Assembly (NCBI RefSeq): GCF_002313155.2
Contig: NZ_NWFK02000001.1
Span: 124,001-188,000, forward strand
Length of the DNA: 64,000 nucleotides
Direction of reading: 5' to 3'
From: Psychrobacter sp. FDAARGOS_221
GTDB taxonomy: Bacteria; Pseudomonadota; Gammaproteobacteria; Pseudomonadales; Moraxellaceae
Shown here: piece by piece, positions 25,473 to 34,393 of the stretch
Position numbering within the stretch: position 1 is the first letter of the stretch
How the letters are laid out: each line of letters opens with the position of its first letter
Notes under the pieces: generated by a model
What the model saw: only the letters and a program-made list of their open reading frames with translations
The model's database searches: none
Told to the model about the DNA's origin: nothing
Translations under genes and position numbers: made by a program

Positions 25473-25881
25473 ATGACGCTACTGGATAAACAAGGCAATG
25501 CAACCGCCACTATTATTTGTCAGACTGCTTTAGATGAAACCGATACGGTTTATAACTTTGAAGTACAAGACTTTAGTACCTATCATATTGGTAAGCTGGG
25601 TATTTGGGTTCATAATGCAGACTGTTGTGGTTTAACCTATGAAGCTGCTCCTTATCATACTAACGTAGGAAGTTCGGTAAAGTTAAAAGCACCAGGCAAT
25701 CCTCAGCAAGCTTTAAATCAAGAATACCTCAGGTAGAAGGATAGCAGTAGATAAGGATAATGGTGAGTTTGTTGTTTTCGATAAAACCCAAGGATCAACA
25801 TATCATGGTCATGTTAGGAGTTGGAATGAGCTTACGCAAGAAATGAAGAATATATTAATAAAAGAAGGTCTGACTAATTGA
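25473..25881 (+). pseudogene. HINT-tail plus toxin module, frameshifted (module 2)
   Basis: The first frame (25473-25736) has a HINT tail (TVYNFEVQDFSTYHIGKL, then WVHNADC) followed by toxin sequence ending PQQALNQEYLR and a stop. The toxin continues in the next frame as GRRIAVDKDNGEFVVFDK, then GSTYHGHVRSWNELTQEMKN, to TGA at 25879-25881. One frameshift near 25731 thus splits the toxin. The His-x-His-x-R and Trp-x-x-Leu pattern is typical of small RNase-like polymorphic toxins (I suspect the Ntox17 type, unverified). The partner immunity gene starts 15 bases downstream. Confidence 0.7.
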
Positions 25882-25895
25882 AAAGGGAAAATACA

Positions 25896-26207
25896 ATGAA
25901 TAAGTATTACGAAAAGCCAAAACTATATAAAGTGCGAGAAGTTGAGGACTTCTTAAAAAATAATAAGATTAATGATTTTGTTAGTGGGGTAATTGGTCTT
26001 GCTTTATATTCTGAAGATAGAAAGGAAGTTAAAGAGTTGGTTGTAAAAAGCTTCTTAGAAAACAATAATAAAGAAATAAAACTGGCTTGCATAAAAGCAT
26101 TATCTCATATTGCTAGAATAGATAGAAATTTGAAAGAAAAAAAGGTGTTTAATGAGTTAGATAGATTGAGTGATATAAGTTTTTTCTCTCCTAGTCTTAT
26201 TAGATGA
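25896..26207 (+). CDS. Putative immunity protein, HEAT-like
   Basis: This 103-residue helical protein directly follows the frameshifted toxin, with AAAAGGGA before the ATG. Two HEAT-like helix pairs are visible (NDFVSGVIGLALYSEDRKEV and VKSFLENNNKEIKLACIKALSHIA). Small HEAT-like proteins of this kind commonly neutralise the polymorphic toxin encoded just upstream. Since the toxin is broken, this gene may persist as protection against kin carrying the working toxin. The very AT-rich codon use differs from the core genes. Confidence 0.6.
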   Translation: MNKYYEKPKLYKVREVEDFLKNNKINDFVSGVIGLALYSEDRKEVKELVVKSFLENNNKEIKLACIKALSHIARIDRNLKEKKVFNELDRLSDISFFSPSLIR

Positions 26208-26415
26208 TATAGATATTTTTAAACAAAAATAATCTAAGAGACTGTAAATATCCCATTCTTAACACAACATCATTATGAATGCTTGACAATAAATTTTACG
26301 TTTGAGCTGTGTTATTTTACGGGGTAGTTACAGATGAACATAAAAATTTTTAAACGAACTAATCTAAGCCTATCGCTACAGCAGATATGCCATAACGACA
26401 GACTATCATGATACG

Positions 26416-27252
26416 TTAAACAAGCTGACCCATTTTGCCACTGTGATAGTCCTCATAAGCTTGCACGATACGCTCTTCGGTATCCATCACAAACGGACCA
26501 TCGAAAATAATGTTGTCTTTTATGGTCTCACCGCCTAGTAACACCAACTCGACATCGACATCACTTGCCGTCAAAGTGACACTGTTACCCGTGGATAAAA
26601 CCGCGATAGACTCTGAACCAAGTTTGCGTCCGTCGGGTAAGGCCAGTTGACCAGTCACCACATAAACGCCAAGCTCTTCAGCACTTTTTTCATCCACATT
26701 CAAAGTAACGCTTTGATTGGCAGGTAAGCGAACATGCGCTAATAAGTTGGTGGTTTGGGTCTGAATAGGACCGTCATAACCCTCAAGATGACCTGCAACG
26801 ACGCGAATGGTGGCCTGATCTTTATTAAACTCTGGAATTTGGTCGCTTTTATATTCTTGATAGCTGGGTTCCATCAGTTTTTTGTCAGCGGGCAAGCTTG
26901 TCCATAACTGTAATCCGTGGCGACCACTGGTTGGTTGTTCGGCATGGATAATACCGCGCCCTGCATTAATATATTGGGCATCGAGTGCGTTTAACTCACC
27001 TTTGAGACCTTTGCTGTCACGATGGGCAACACCGCCCTCAAAAAGATAACTAATCACCTCAATACCAGCATGTGGGTGCGGTCTATCACCTATACCACGC
27101 TTGCTTTGATGGTTGTAATGATCAACAAACACATAAGGTCCAATAGACAATCGATCACGCTGAGGTAGGGCACGCCATAACAGCATATCGCCGTCATCAA
27201 TGACTTTTTGTGCGGATAAAACATCGGTAATTATTCTTGTGTAATTTTGCAT
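26416..27252 (-). CDS. Pirin family protein
   Basis: This 278-residue bicupin has the pirin metal site: His59 and His61 in DRPHPHAG, and His103 and Glu105 in GRGIIHAEQP. The WRALPQRDRLSIGPYVFVDH opening and DQATIRVVAGHLEGYDGPIQT block are also pirin-like. Bacterial pirins bind Fe, and some act as quercetinases or bind metabolic enzymes; the exact role is unknown. It is monocistronic on the minus strand, and marks the start of the short core block between the two islands. Confidence 0.92.
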   Translation of the reverse strand: MQNYTRIITDVLSAQKVIDDGDMLLWRALPQRDRLSIGPYVFVDHYNHQSKRGIGDRPHPHAGIEVISYLFEGGVAHRDSKGLKGELNALDAQYINAGRGIIHAEQPTSGRHGLQLWTSLPADKKLMEPSYQEYKSDQIPEFNKDQATIRVVAGHLEGYDGPIQTQTTNLLAHVRLPANQSVTLNVDEKSAEELGVYVVTGQLALPDGRKLGSESIAVLSTGNSVTLTASDVDVELVLLGGETIKDNIIFDGPFVMDTEERIVQAYEDYHSGKMGQLV

Positions 27253-27358
27253 AATCGGCTCTTTATATTAAATAGATTTAATGAGTATATGGTTGCTTGT
27301 TTGGTGATTATCAAGTGCTGTGGCTAAGTGTGCTGTATAACCATTGGCAGAGTTCAAG

Positions 27359-27402
27359 ACCTATACTTACGTTTTAAAAGACCTATGCTTACTTTTTAAA
27401 AG
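27359..27402. repeat. Two tandem 22-bp repeats upstream of a lipoprotein gene
   Basis: ACCTATACTTACGTTTTAAAAG is followed at once by a copy with two changes (27381-27402). They lie in the divergent region between pirin and the lipoprotein gene, which otherwise shows only a weak ACGCCG/CGGCGT stem near 27,485-27,511. Confidence 0.8.
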
Positions 27403-27561
27403 ACAGAGTAAAAGCTGTTAAAGCTTGGAATAATTTGCCAGAATCGGGCGAATCTTTGTGCGGATGTGATAAACTTTGATATAACGCCGACTTTAAAACT
27501 TGGACGGCGTTGCTGTGTGATTGCGGTATTGTTTTAATTGAAAATTTACAGGATATTTGCC

Positions 27562-28242
27562 ATGAAGTATGTCTCTATACCCTTGATGTGTGGTTTACTG
27601 GTATTAGCTGGTTGCAGTGATAACAATGCAGACAGTCAGTCAAATGATGCGGAAACTACGACAGACGTCCAAGTAGTCGGTGAAGAAACAACTGAAAATG
27701 ATGCTGTAGAGGCATTAGAGAGTGAAGAACAACTACTGGCTGAAGCTGAAGAAGTCGAGGCAGTAGAAGATGATCTGATGGATGAAGAAGAATTCGAAGA
27801 TGACTATGTCAATCCAGATGCCGGTATCCCAAACGTTTGGAATACAGGGTTTGGTCAAGGCTTCGCAGAGTATTATATTAATGACGCTAAGGGGACTATC
27901 CTTAGAATTACCTGTAATGTTGGTGCAGGTTCAGAATACGACCATTCAGCAGTATTAGAATATCGTGGTGACTCATATAGCAATACTGATTCAGAATATC
28001 CAGTTAAGCTGTTGGTTGATGATGCCATAGAGGTGGCCGCCCCTGAGTCTACTAATTGGCGTAATGGCGGAAATGCTTGGAATGAGCTGGCTGAGAATGT
28101 TGCACAAGCCACTAAGATTGACGCTTACTTACATAATAAAAAAGTCGCCACTTTCACGCCGTCACCAGCCAACGTGGCAAAAGTCGCCAGTGAACTTGCT
28201 GATTGTCAGGCAATGATTTATCAAGACCAAGAGAGCTGGTAA
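27562..28242 (+). CDS. Uncharacterised lipoprotein with acidic linker
   Basis: The protein has 226 residues from the ATG at 27562 (AGGA upstream). An in-frame TTG at 27538 is less likely because the signal peptide starts cleanly at MKYVSIPLMCGLLVLAGC. The lipobox LAGC predicts lipidation. A long Glu/Asp-rich segment (residues about 20-85) leads to a compact domain with IPNVWNTGFGQGFAEYYIND, a GTILRITCNVGAG strand and a final Cys in ADCQAM, suggesting one disulfide. The family is not recognised. It probably sits at the outer membrane with the acidic stretch as a flexible tether. Confidence 0.65.
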   Translation: MKYVSIPLMCGLLVLAGCSDNNADSQSNDAETTTDVQVVGEETTENDAVEALESEEQLLAEAEEVEAVEDDLMDEEEFEDDYVNPDAGIPNVWNTGFGQGFAEYYINDAKGTILRITCNVGAGSEYDHSAVLEYRGDSYSNTDSEYPVKLLVDDAIEVAAPESTNWRNGGNAWNELAENVAQATKIDAYLHNKKVATFTPSPANVAKVASELADCQAMIYQDQESW

Positions 28243-28374
28243 TTGCTAGCTGCTAGCGAAAGCCGCATAGTTTAGCTTTAAAAGATTGAATATTTAACTG
28301 AGTCGTTGATTTCATACTTGACGACTCACTCTTAACAAGGTTGGTTTAGAAATATAGTCACCGAAATACTAAAC

Positions 28375-28453
28375 GGTTATGGTGTTAACCTCGCTAAGCC
28401 TACATTTGTAGTACTTGCGCCCGGTTGCCTTGTAACCATTTTAGATTTCTTTG
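28375..28453 (-). repeat. Dispersed intergenic repeat, copy 2
   Basis: Reverse complement of the sequence at 14778-14856 with about 90 percent identity by eye. It lies about 70 bases before the acyl-CoA ligase gene. The edge coordinates are approximate. Confidence 0.8.
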
Positions 28454-28525
28454 ACAATACCAGCTGAGCATAACTAAAACTAATAACCAAAACCAATAAC
28501 CAGAACTAATAAAAGGGAATTTATA

Positions 28526-30196
28526 ATGACCAACCATTACACGCCAGCCCCGCAAGCCTATGGCTTCGACCTGACTATTAAACAACTACTCAATCGCTCT
28601 AAGTTGACTGCCCAAGATCAGCAGATTGTCTACGCTGATAAAAAGCGCATGACTTACAGTGAGCTGTTTGTGCGTATTGCAAAATTGGCCAATGTGTTAG
28701 AGAGTCTCAATCTACAAAAAGGTGATGTGATTGCCGTGATGGATTGGGATACGCATCGCTTTTTAGAGTCTTATTTTGCCATTCCAATGTCGCAGTACGT
28801 GCTGCAAACGGTCAATATTCGCCTGTCTCCGGACAAAGTGCTGTATACCATTAACCATGCTAAACCTAAGGTGCTGCTGTTAAATTCAGAATTTGCACCA
28901 ATGGTGAAAGACTATCAATTTGAGAACTCGTCTATTGAGCATATCATCTGGATGGATGACAACGGTATGAGTAGTGATGGTGTGTTTGGTAGCAATCAAG
29001 CGCGTGTGGTCGGAGAATATGAAGCGCTGCTTGATAACGCCAGTGATCAATATGAGTTCGCTGATTTTGATGAAAATACCATTGCCGCTACCTTTTATAC
29101 CTCAGGCACAACCGGTAATCCAAAAGGCGTTTTCTTTAGCCATCGTCAAATCGTACTACACGCATTAACAGAAGCGGCCAGTTTAGGGGTATTACCGCAG
29201 AAGCAAGGCTTAGTGCTGGGTGATGTGTATATGCCGATGACACCGATGTTCCATGTGATGGCATGGGGCTTCCCTTATACCGCAACCATGTTAGGGCTTA
29301 AGCAGGTGTATCCAGGTCGCTATGCGCCAGATGTAATGTTAAATCTGATTGAAACCGAGAAGGTAAGTATCACTCACTGTGTGCCGACCATCTTGCAGAT
29401 GCTGCTTAAGCAAGCTGAAGCGGAAGGCAAAGGCTTTAATGGCTTGAAGATGATTATTGGTGGCTCGCGTCTGACCAAAGGCTTGGCAACCACAGCGCTG
29501 TCAGCAGGTATTGAGGTTTATACCGGTTATGGTATGTCTGAAACCGCACCGCTTATTAGTCTAACTGAGTTTCGCTCGGATGATCCTGAGATGACATTGG
29601 AAGAAGATGTCATGCGTCGTTGCTTGACCGGCAAACCAGTGATTATGGTAGAAGCTGAAATTTGGGACGGTAATGGGGAGGCTCTGAGTCATGATGGCAA
29701 ACAAACCGGTGAGCTGGTATTGCGTGCGCCTTGGCTGACCCAAAGCTACTTTAAAAACGCCGATGCCGGTGCCGAGCTGTGGGAAGGCGGCTATATGCAT
29801 ACGCAAGACATCGCTTATATGATGGCTGATGGTACGCTGGGTATTACAGACCGTCTAAAAGATGTGATTAAATCAGGCGGTGAGTGGATTTCTTCGTTAG
29901 AGATTGAGACCATTTTGTCATTGCATCCTGCGGTCGCTGATGTGGCAGTGATTGGAGTGCGTGATGAAAAATGGGGTGAGCGTCCGCTGGCGGCACTGGT
30001 ATTGAAGCCAGACTGCCAAGATGTGGCCATTGAGGATATCAAAGCCATTGCTGAAAAGGCTGCCGAAAAAGGCATGATTCCAAAATACGGCGTGCCAGAG
30101 CAGTATAAAATTGTCGATGAATTGCCTAAGACTTCAGTAGGTAAGCATGATAAAAAGAAAATGCGTGAGATTTATGCCGGACAGACTCAGATCTAA
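28526..30196 (+). CDS. Fatty acid-CoA ligase (AMP-forming)
   Basis: This 556-residue acyl-adenylate-forming enzyme activates a fatty acid with ATP and CoA. It has the P-loop FYTSGTTGNPKG at about 190-201, the adenine motif TGYGMSETAP at about 332-341, and TGELVLRAPWLTQSYF. The hinge ITDRLKDVIKSGGEWIS and the catalytic Lys region TSVGKHDKKKMRE near the C-terminus follow. It resembles medium- and long-chain ligases of the AlkK type. GGGAA precedes the ATG. The next gene, a CoA-ester hydrolase/hydratase, suggests a shared role in acyl-CoA metabolism, although a terminator separates them. Confidence 0.9.
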   Translation: MTNHYTPAPQAYGFDLTIKQLLNRSKLTAQDQQIVYADKKRMTYSELFVRIAKLANVLESLNLQKGDVIAVMDWDTHRFLESYFAIPMSQYVLQTVNIRLSPDKVLYTINHAKPKVLLLNSEFAPMVKDYQFENSSIEHIIWMDDNGMSSDGVFGSNQARVVGEYEALLDNASDQYEFADFDENTIAATFYTSGTTGNPKGVFFSHRQIVLHALTEAASLGVLPQKQGLVLGDVYMPMTPMFHVMAWGFPYTATMLGLKQVYPGRYAPDVMLNLIETEKVSITHCVPTILQMLLKQAEAEGKGFNGLKMIIGGSRLTKGLATTALSAGIEVYTGYGMSETAPLISLTEFRSDDPEMTLEEDVMRRCLTGKPVIMVEAEIWDGNGEALSHDGKQTGELVLRAPWLTQSYFKNADAGAELWEGGYMHTQDIAYMMADGTLGITDRLKDVIKSGGEWISSLEIETILSLHPAVADVAVIGVRDEKWGERPLAALVLKPDCQDVAIEDIKAIAEKAAEKGMIPKYGVPEQYKIVDELPKTSVGKHDKKKMREIYAGQTQI

Positions 30197-30253
30197 ACCT
30201 GTTTAAGAGTAAGCGTATTAGTTTAGAAAACGTTAAGTTGTTTTATGGTTAGT

Positions 30254-30285
30254 AAAGCCGTTACCCTAAGGGTGACGGCTTTTTG
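30254..30285 (+). terminator. Terminator after the acyl-CoA ligase gene
   Basis: AAAGCCGTTACCC pairs with GGGTGACGGCTTT (one G-T) around a TAA loop, followed by a T-run. Confidence 0.85.
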
Positions 30286-30340
30286 TATAAAAATCAATGT
30301 GATAGTATAGCCGTCTTTTTAGGGCTTTATTAGGGCAATA

Positions 30341-31591
30341 ATGACCATGAACCATTCAAATAAAGAGACCACGCTGCCGTCATCTGAAACAGACGCGACA
30401 GCAGGTAGTACCGAGGTACTGTTTGAGCTGATTGATATCAAGCAGGGCCTACAAATAGGACTGATGACCTTAAATCGTGAGAAATCACTCAATGCGCTAA
30501 GTACCACTATGTGTCAGCTAATGAGTGATAAGCTTACCGAGTGGGAACAGTTGGATACGCTTGTCGCTATTGTCATCCATGGTGCTGGCGAGCGTGCGTT
30601 ATGCGCAGGCGGTGATATTCGTCAGCTATATAGCGCCCGTCAGCAATGGGACGGTGAGGGCGTTGCGCCGCCAGAAGCGGTAGACTTCTTTGCCAGCGAA
30701 TATCATTTGGATACCCAAATGCATGAATATCACAAGCCGATTATTATTTGGGGCAGCGGTATTGTGATGGGCGGCGGTATGGGTATTCTAAGCAGTAGCA
30801 GTCATCGTATTGTGACTGAGACCACGCGTGCTGCGATGCCAGAGGTGAATATTGGGCTGTTCCCAGATGCGACGGGCAGTTGGTTCTTACAGCGCTATCC
30901 TGCTAAGACTGGTTTGTTTATGGGTTTGACCGGTGCTGATGCCAATGCCAATGATGCGCTATTGTGCAACTTAGCCGACTTTAAGGCGAGTAGCCAACAC
31001 TTTGATAAAATGCTGCGCTGCTTGTGCGAAGCAGATTGGCACAGTGCTTTATCTGAATCGGATACAAATAGCCTAAGCAGTACAGTAAGCCTTAGAAATA
31101 AGCTGCACGCGGTTGCAACTAACACCTTAAATCAATTTAGCATTGAATCTGCTAAAACGGTTGAGTTTGCGCCCAGTAATGTGGCTAAGTTTATGCCGTC
31201 TATTCAGCGCTTAATGAACTATGGCGGACTTGAGGCCATTGATGCCATCTTGCAATCAGATGAGAAACTTAAGCAGTTCTGCCCAAAATGTGTCGATAGT
31301 GAGTGGTTCCAAGCAGCAGTGGCTAACTATCGCTACGGCTGTCCAGTGACCAAGGCCATTACTTACGAGATGTATCAGCGTGCGCATAATTTGTCATTGA
31401 CCGAGGTGATGGCGCTTGAGACCAATGTGGCGCTGCACTGTGTCATTTATCCTGACTTTAGTGAGGGCGTGCGTGCCTTATTAATCGACAAAGACCGCAA
31501 TCCGCAGTGGAGTCGCAGTTTGGCTGAGTGTTTGGATAGTGAAGGGCAGGCGTATATTCAAGGGCATTTTGAGTCGCTAGCGGCGGTTTAG
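30341..31591 (+). CDS. Enoyl-CoA hydratase/isomerase family, probable 3-hydroxyisobutyryl-CoA hydrolase
   Basis: The 416-residue protein has the ECH_2 layout. RALCAGGDIRQLY at about 86-98 forms the first oxyanion loop, IVMGGGMGI the second, and MPEVNIGLFPDATGSWFLQR at about 165-184 carries the Glu/Asp pair typical of 3-hydroxyisobutyryl-CoA hydrolases. These cleave 3-hydroxyisobutyryl-CoA in valine breakdown. The C-terminal helical domain (SLTEVMALETNVALHCV) also fits. An N-terminal Ser/Thr-rich extension of about 30 residues is not conserved. A hydratase function cannot be excluded. It ends 65 bases before the second island. Confidence 0.82.
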   Translation: MTMNHSNKETTLPSSETDATAGSTEVLFELIDIKQGLQIGLMTLNREKSLNALSTTMCQLMSDKLTEWEQLDTLVAIVIHGAGERALCAGGDIRQLYSARQQWDGEGVAPPEAVDFFASEYHLDTQMHEYHKPIIIWGSGIVMGGGMGILSSSSHRIVTETTRAAMPEVNIGLFPDATGSWFLQRYPAKTGLFMGLTGADANANDALLCNLADFKASSQHFDKMLRCLCEADWHSALSESDTNSLSSTVSLRNKLHAVATNTLNQFSIESAKTVEFAPSNVAKFMPSIQRLMNYGGLEAIDAILQSDEKLKQFCPKCVDSEWFQAAVANYRYGCPVTKAITYEMYQRAHNLSLTEVMALETNVALHCVIYPDFSEGVRALLIDKDRNPQWSRSLAECLDSEGQAYIQGHFESLAAV

Positions 31592-31655
31592 AGGTTATAT
31601 CGCAACTGAACAACCTATTCATTTAATAATAGGCAAATTAAAGTGGGTATAAACA

Positions 31656-32546
31656 ATGAAAAGAGCAGCTTATAAAGTAGATGTTCAAATATTGAGCCGT
31701 TTACCGATGCATGATTATCGAGATTTAGCTTCTTGGCTTAATCTCCATTTTAAAATGCTACCTAGTATGACACCGACTCGGTGGAATATGATCGAACCTA
31801 TCAATCGCCCTTTTGGTGAGGATACCGACTGGGAAGAAGAGATGAGACTGCTATTCGACCCGACACTTTGGCCAAGTTTTTATTGGAGGCGTCATAAAAA
31901 AACACAATCAAGGGGTAGCTTCTCTAGAGCTATTGATAATAGAACAGGTCAGTTATTACCCACTCATTCTAATGAGAGTATAACAAGTATATTGTCTCAA
32001 ACTAATATGGATGAATTGATTAGCTATGTCAAAACAAGCTCAGTTCAGTTTAAAGCAGATATCGCTTTTATTGATGTTTGGAATAAGAATTACTATGAAA
32101 CGGTAATAAAAGAGATTAGAGTCTTTCAAGCAAGTGAGTTTTTTGAAGATATTTACCTTACTACTCATGATCTTAGACACTGGTTAGATGATATCTATTG
32201 GGGGACTGTATTTGGTGATGCTTATGTGCGTTTATTTGGTATGGATAAGATATTGTCTGCACCTGTATATAAAGTAGAGCAACTTAGTGATGATACGGTA
32301 TATTTGCAATTAACTGAAAATATTACAGACAGTTATGAAAAATTTGAAGAGTTTCAAAAAATACGCCAAGCGGTAAAAAATCATTTAGATCCGATGGCAT
32401 TCTATCAAAAAGACAAAGCCTATTATCCATGGGGTCAAGGTGTTTTTCCTGATCATGAGTTAGCAAAAAAAACTGCTGGTAGTGTGTTTCATGTGCCTAA
32501 ATTTCATCTACTTTCTGATTCGGTATTAGATTGGAGTAAAATATAG
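31656..32546 (+). CDS. Putative immunity protein, Imm52-like (tandem copy 1)
   Basis: This 296-residue soluble protein is rich in Trp and acidic residues. Notable blocks are LPSMTPTRWNMIEPINRPFG near the N-terminus, LSQTNMDELISYVKTSSVQF in the middle, and HWLDDIYWGTVFGDAYVRLFG. The RWN-x-x-EPI pattern recalls the Imm52 immunity family, but this is not confirmed. A near-copy follows directly (32621-33517), with long identical stretches at both ends and a diverged centre (residues about 75-125). Such duplication with centre divergence is common for immunity genes against variant toxins. The ribosome binding site is weak. Confidence 0.5.
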   Translation: MKRAAYKVDVQILSRLPMHDYRDLASWLNLHFKMLPSMTPTRWNMIEPINRPFGEDTDWEEEMRLLFDPTLWPSFYWRRHKKTQSRGSFSRAIDNRTGQLLPTHSNESITSILSQTNMDELISYVKTSSVQFKADIAFIDVWNKNYYETVIKEIRVFQASEFFEDIYLTTHDLRHWLDDIYWGTVFGDAYVRLFGMDKILSAPVYKVEQLSDDTVYLQLTENITDSYEKFEEFQKIRQAVKNHLDPMAFYQKDKAYYPWGQGVFPDHELAKKTAGSVFHVPKFHLLSDSVLDWSKI

Positions 32547-32683
32547 ACTAAATTAAGAAAAATAACAAACTCATCCCCTTTAATACGTCTATGGTTAATA
32601 AATAATACAAGGTTATAAGGACTAAACAACCAATAGCGAGATATAAAATTGAGTTAGAGACAAAAATTTTAAGCCGTTTACCG

Positions 32684-33517
32684 ATGCATGATTATCGAGA
32701 TTTAGCTTCTTGGCTTAATCTACATTTCAAAATGCTACCTAGCATGACACCGACTCGGTGGAATATGATCGAACCTATCAATCGCCCTTTTGGTGAGGAT
32801 ACCGACTGGGAAGAAGAAATGCGACTGCTATTTGACCCTATACTTTGGTCAAGTTTTTATTGGAAGAGAAATAAAAAAACTAAGTCTTCTGGTGAATTTA
32901 GCAGTGCTATTAATCTTGAAAGGTATCTACCAATTCACTCTCAGGAGTCTATTGACAGCGAATTAGGCCAAACTAATATGGATGAATTGATTAGCTATGT
33001 CAAAACAAGCTCAGTTCAGTTTAAAGCCGATATTGCCTATATTGATGTTATGCATGATGCCTATCGAGATGCCGTGTTAGAAGAGTTAAAGCACTATCAA
33101 AACTCATATGCGGTTTCTATTAGTCTATTGACCCAAAATCTTAGACACTGGTTAGATGATATCTATTGGGGAACCGTATTTGGTGATGCTTATGTGCGTT
33201 TATTCGGTATGGATAAGATATTGTCTGCACCTGTATATAAAGCAGAGCAACTCAGTGATGATACGGTATATTTGCAATTAACTGAAAATATTACAGACAG
33301 TTATGAAAAATTTGAAGAGTTTCAACAAAAACGCCAAGCGGTCAAAAATCATTTAGATCCGATGGCATTCTACCAAAAAGATAAAGCTTATTATATATAT
33401 GGTCAAGATTTTTTCCTTGACTTTGAGTTAGCAAAAAAAACTGCTGGCAGTGTGTTTCATGTGCCTGAGTTTCGTCTACTTTCTGATTCGGTATTAGACT
33501 GGAGTAAGAAAATATAG
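32684..33517 (+). CDS. Putative immunity protein, Imm52-like (tandem copy 2, start probably altered)
   Basis: The first ATG at 32684 gives 277 residues (MHDYRDLASWLNL), but the frame is open upstream and aligns with copy 1. It reads ARYKIELETKILSRLP back to about 32,621, where the codon preceding ACT-AAA-CAA-CCA is AGG instead of ATG. A start-codon loss (ATG to AGG at 32618-32620) is plausible, leaving a shorter product lacking about 20 residues. The remainder is nearly identical to copy 1 at both ends, with a different middle (SSGEFSSAINLERYLPIHSQ). It may still be made from 32684 without a good ribosome binding site. Confidence 0.5.
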   Translation: MHDYRDLASWLNLHFKMLPSMTPTRWNMIEPINRPFGEDTDWEEEMRLLFDPILWSSFYWKRNKKTKSSGEFSSAINLERYLPIHSQESIDSELGQTNMDELISYVKTSSVQFKADIAYIDVMHDAYRDAVLEELKHYQNSYAVSISLLTQNLRHWLDDIYWGTVFGDAYVRLFGMDKILSAPVYKAEQLSDDTVYLQLTENITDSYEKFEEFQQKRQAVKNHLDPMAFYQKDKAYYIYGQDFFLDFELAKKTAGSVFHVPEFRLLSDSVLDWSKKI

Positions 33518-33598
33518 ACTAAATATAGTATAGAATTTTACGCTCACCCAACACAAACTAAAGATATGATAATTAACAATTTACCTTAGGATAAACTT

Positions 33599-34090
33599 AT
33601 GAGCATGATTGCTGATCTTGATTCTTATGAGATGCATTCCGAAATCAATGGAATTGATTTAAAATATTATGCCATCTTCTTCTTTTATCTCATAGAATGG
33701 GCTTATTCAAGAGAATTACTTTCGGATGAGTTAGAGCATGACAACTCATTCATTAATGAGTTAAAACGAGTGAGAAATCAAGAGATAGATTGTTTTGACT
33801 TTCTATCAACTCAGCTGGACTTTAAGCTTTGTACCAGCTTTTTTAAAGATGACATAGTCGCTGAATTTGTTGGACTATATATTGATATTGACTATGATCC
33901 TGACCTAAGAAGACATATGTGGAGTTATGGTAATGAGTTTATGTTCCAAAGACACTTAATAACGAATACTTATAAACCTAAAGAAAGCAAGGCCTTAATG
34001 GAGGATATAGATAATGCATTTAAGACTTTTATAGAGATTAACTATCCTGATAAGCTCAAAGATTATTTTCCTATAAAATACAAAAGATAG
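33599..34090 (+). CDS. Putative immunity protein (DUF7832-like)
   Basis: This 163-residue protein has MHSEINGIDLKYYAIFFFYLIEWAYSRELLS near the N-terminus and AEFVGLYIDIDYDPDLRRHMW in the middle. The first block recalls the DUF7832 group (x-x-H-x-x-x-F-x-x-W-L-I-E), seen beside polymorphic toxins; the match is by memory. It is acidic and soluble. A strong terminator 64 bases downstream ends this run of immunity genes. The ribosome binding site TTAGGATAAACTT precedes the ATG. Confidence 0.5.
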   Translation: MSMIADLDSYEMHSEINGIDLKYYAIFFFYLIEWAYSRELLSDELEHDNSFINELKRVRNQEIDCFDFLSTQLDFKLCTSFFKDDIVAEFVGLYIDIDYDPDLRRHMWSYGNEFMFQRHLITNTYKPKESKALMEDIDNAFKTFIEINYPDKLKDYFPIKYKR

Positions 34091-34153
34091 CTTTTGAATA
34101 TATCTTATTTATTTCATTAAGTACATAAAGGCCATCTTTCCAATATAAAAATG

Positions 34154-34182
34154 AAAAGCTGAGTTTAGACTCAGCTTTTTTT
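34154..34182 (+). terminator. Terminator after the immunity gene run
   Basis: AAAAGCTGAGT and ACTCAGCTTTT pair around a TTAG loop, followed by T residues. Confidence 0.88.
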
Positions 34183-34203
34183 ACGCATATTTATAAACCA
34201 TAG

Positions 34204-34383
34204 GACCTCAGTAGCTTTGAAGACGCACTCACCAACAGCCCACGCATCTCTTTAGTGGATGTTTTTGCAGGTGAAGCGTTTAGCAAAGGAGTGAAAGACA
34301 TTGAGGTAGGGTTGAGATACATCATAAACATAATACTAAAACAGGCAGAAATGCTGATTTTAAATTTAAAAATAAGCCATTAA
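34204..34383 (+). pseudogene. CdiA/hemagglutinin pre-toxin remnant 1
   Basis: A frame with no start reads DLSSFEDALTNSPRISLVD, then VFAGEAFSKGVKDIE, before losing similarity and stopping at 34383. The segment matches the remnant at 36,403 (TNSLRISLVDVFAGEAF). Together they represent the region just before the toxin domain in large secreted CdiA-type exoproteins. No signal, transport domain or repeats are present, so this is a fossil. Confidence 0.65.
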
Positions 34384-34393
34384 AGGATTAATT

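Noticed and set aside
27359..27402. CRISPR array
   Set aside because: Only two abutting repeats with no spacers and no cas genes in the window.
34130..34200. Small RNA gene at the hairpin
   Set aside because: The stem with T-run is fully explained as the terminator of the 33599 gene.
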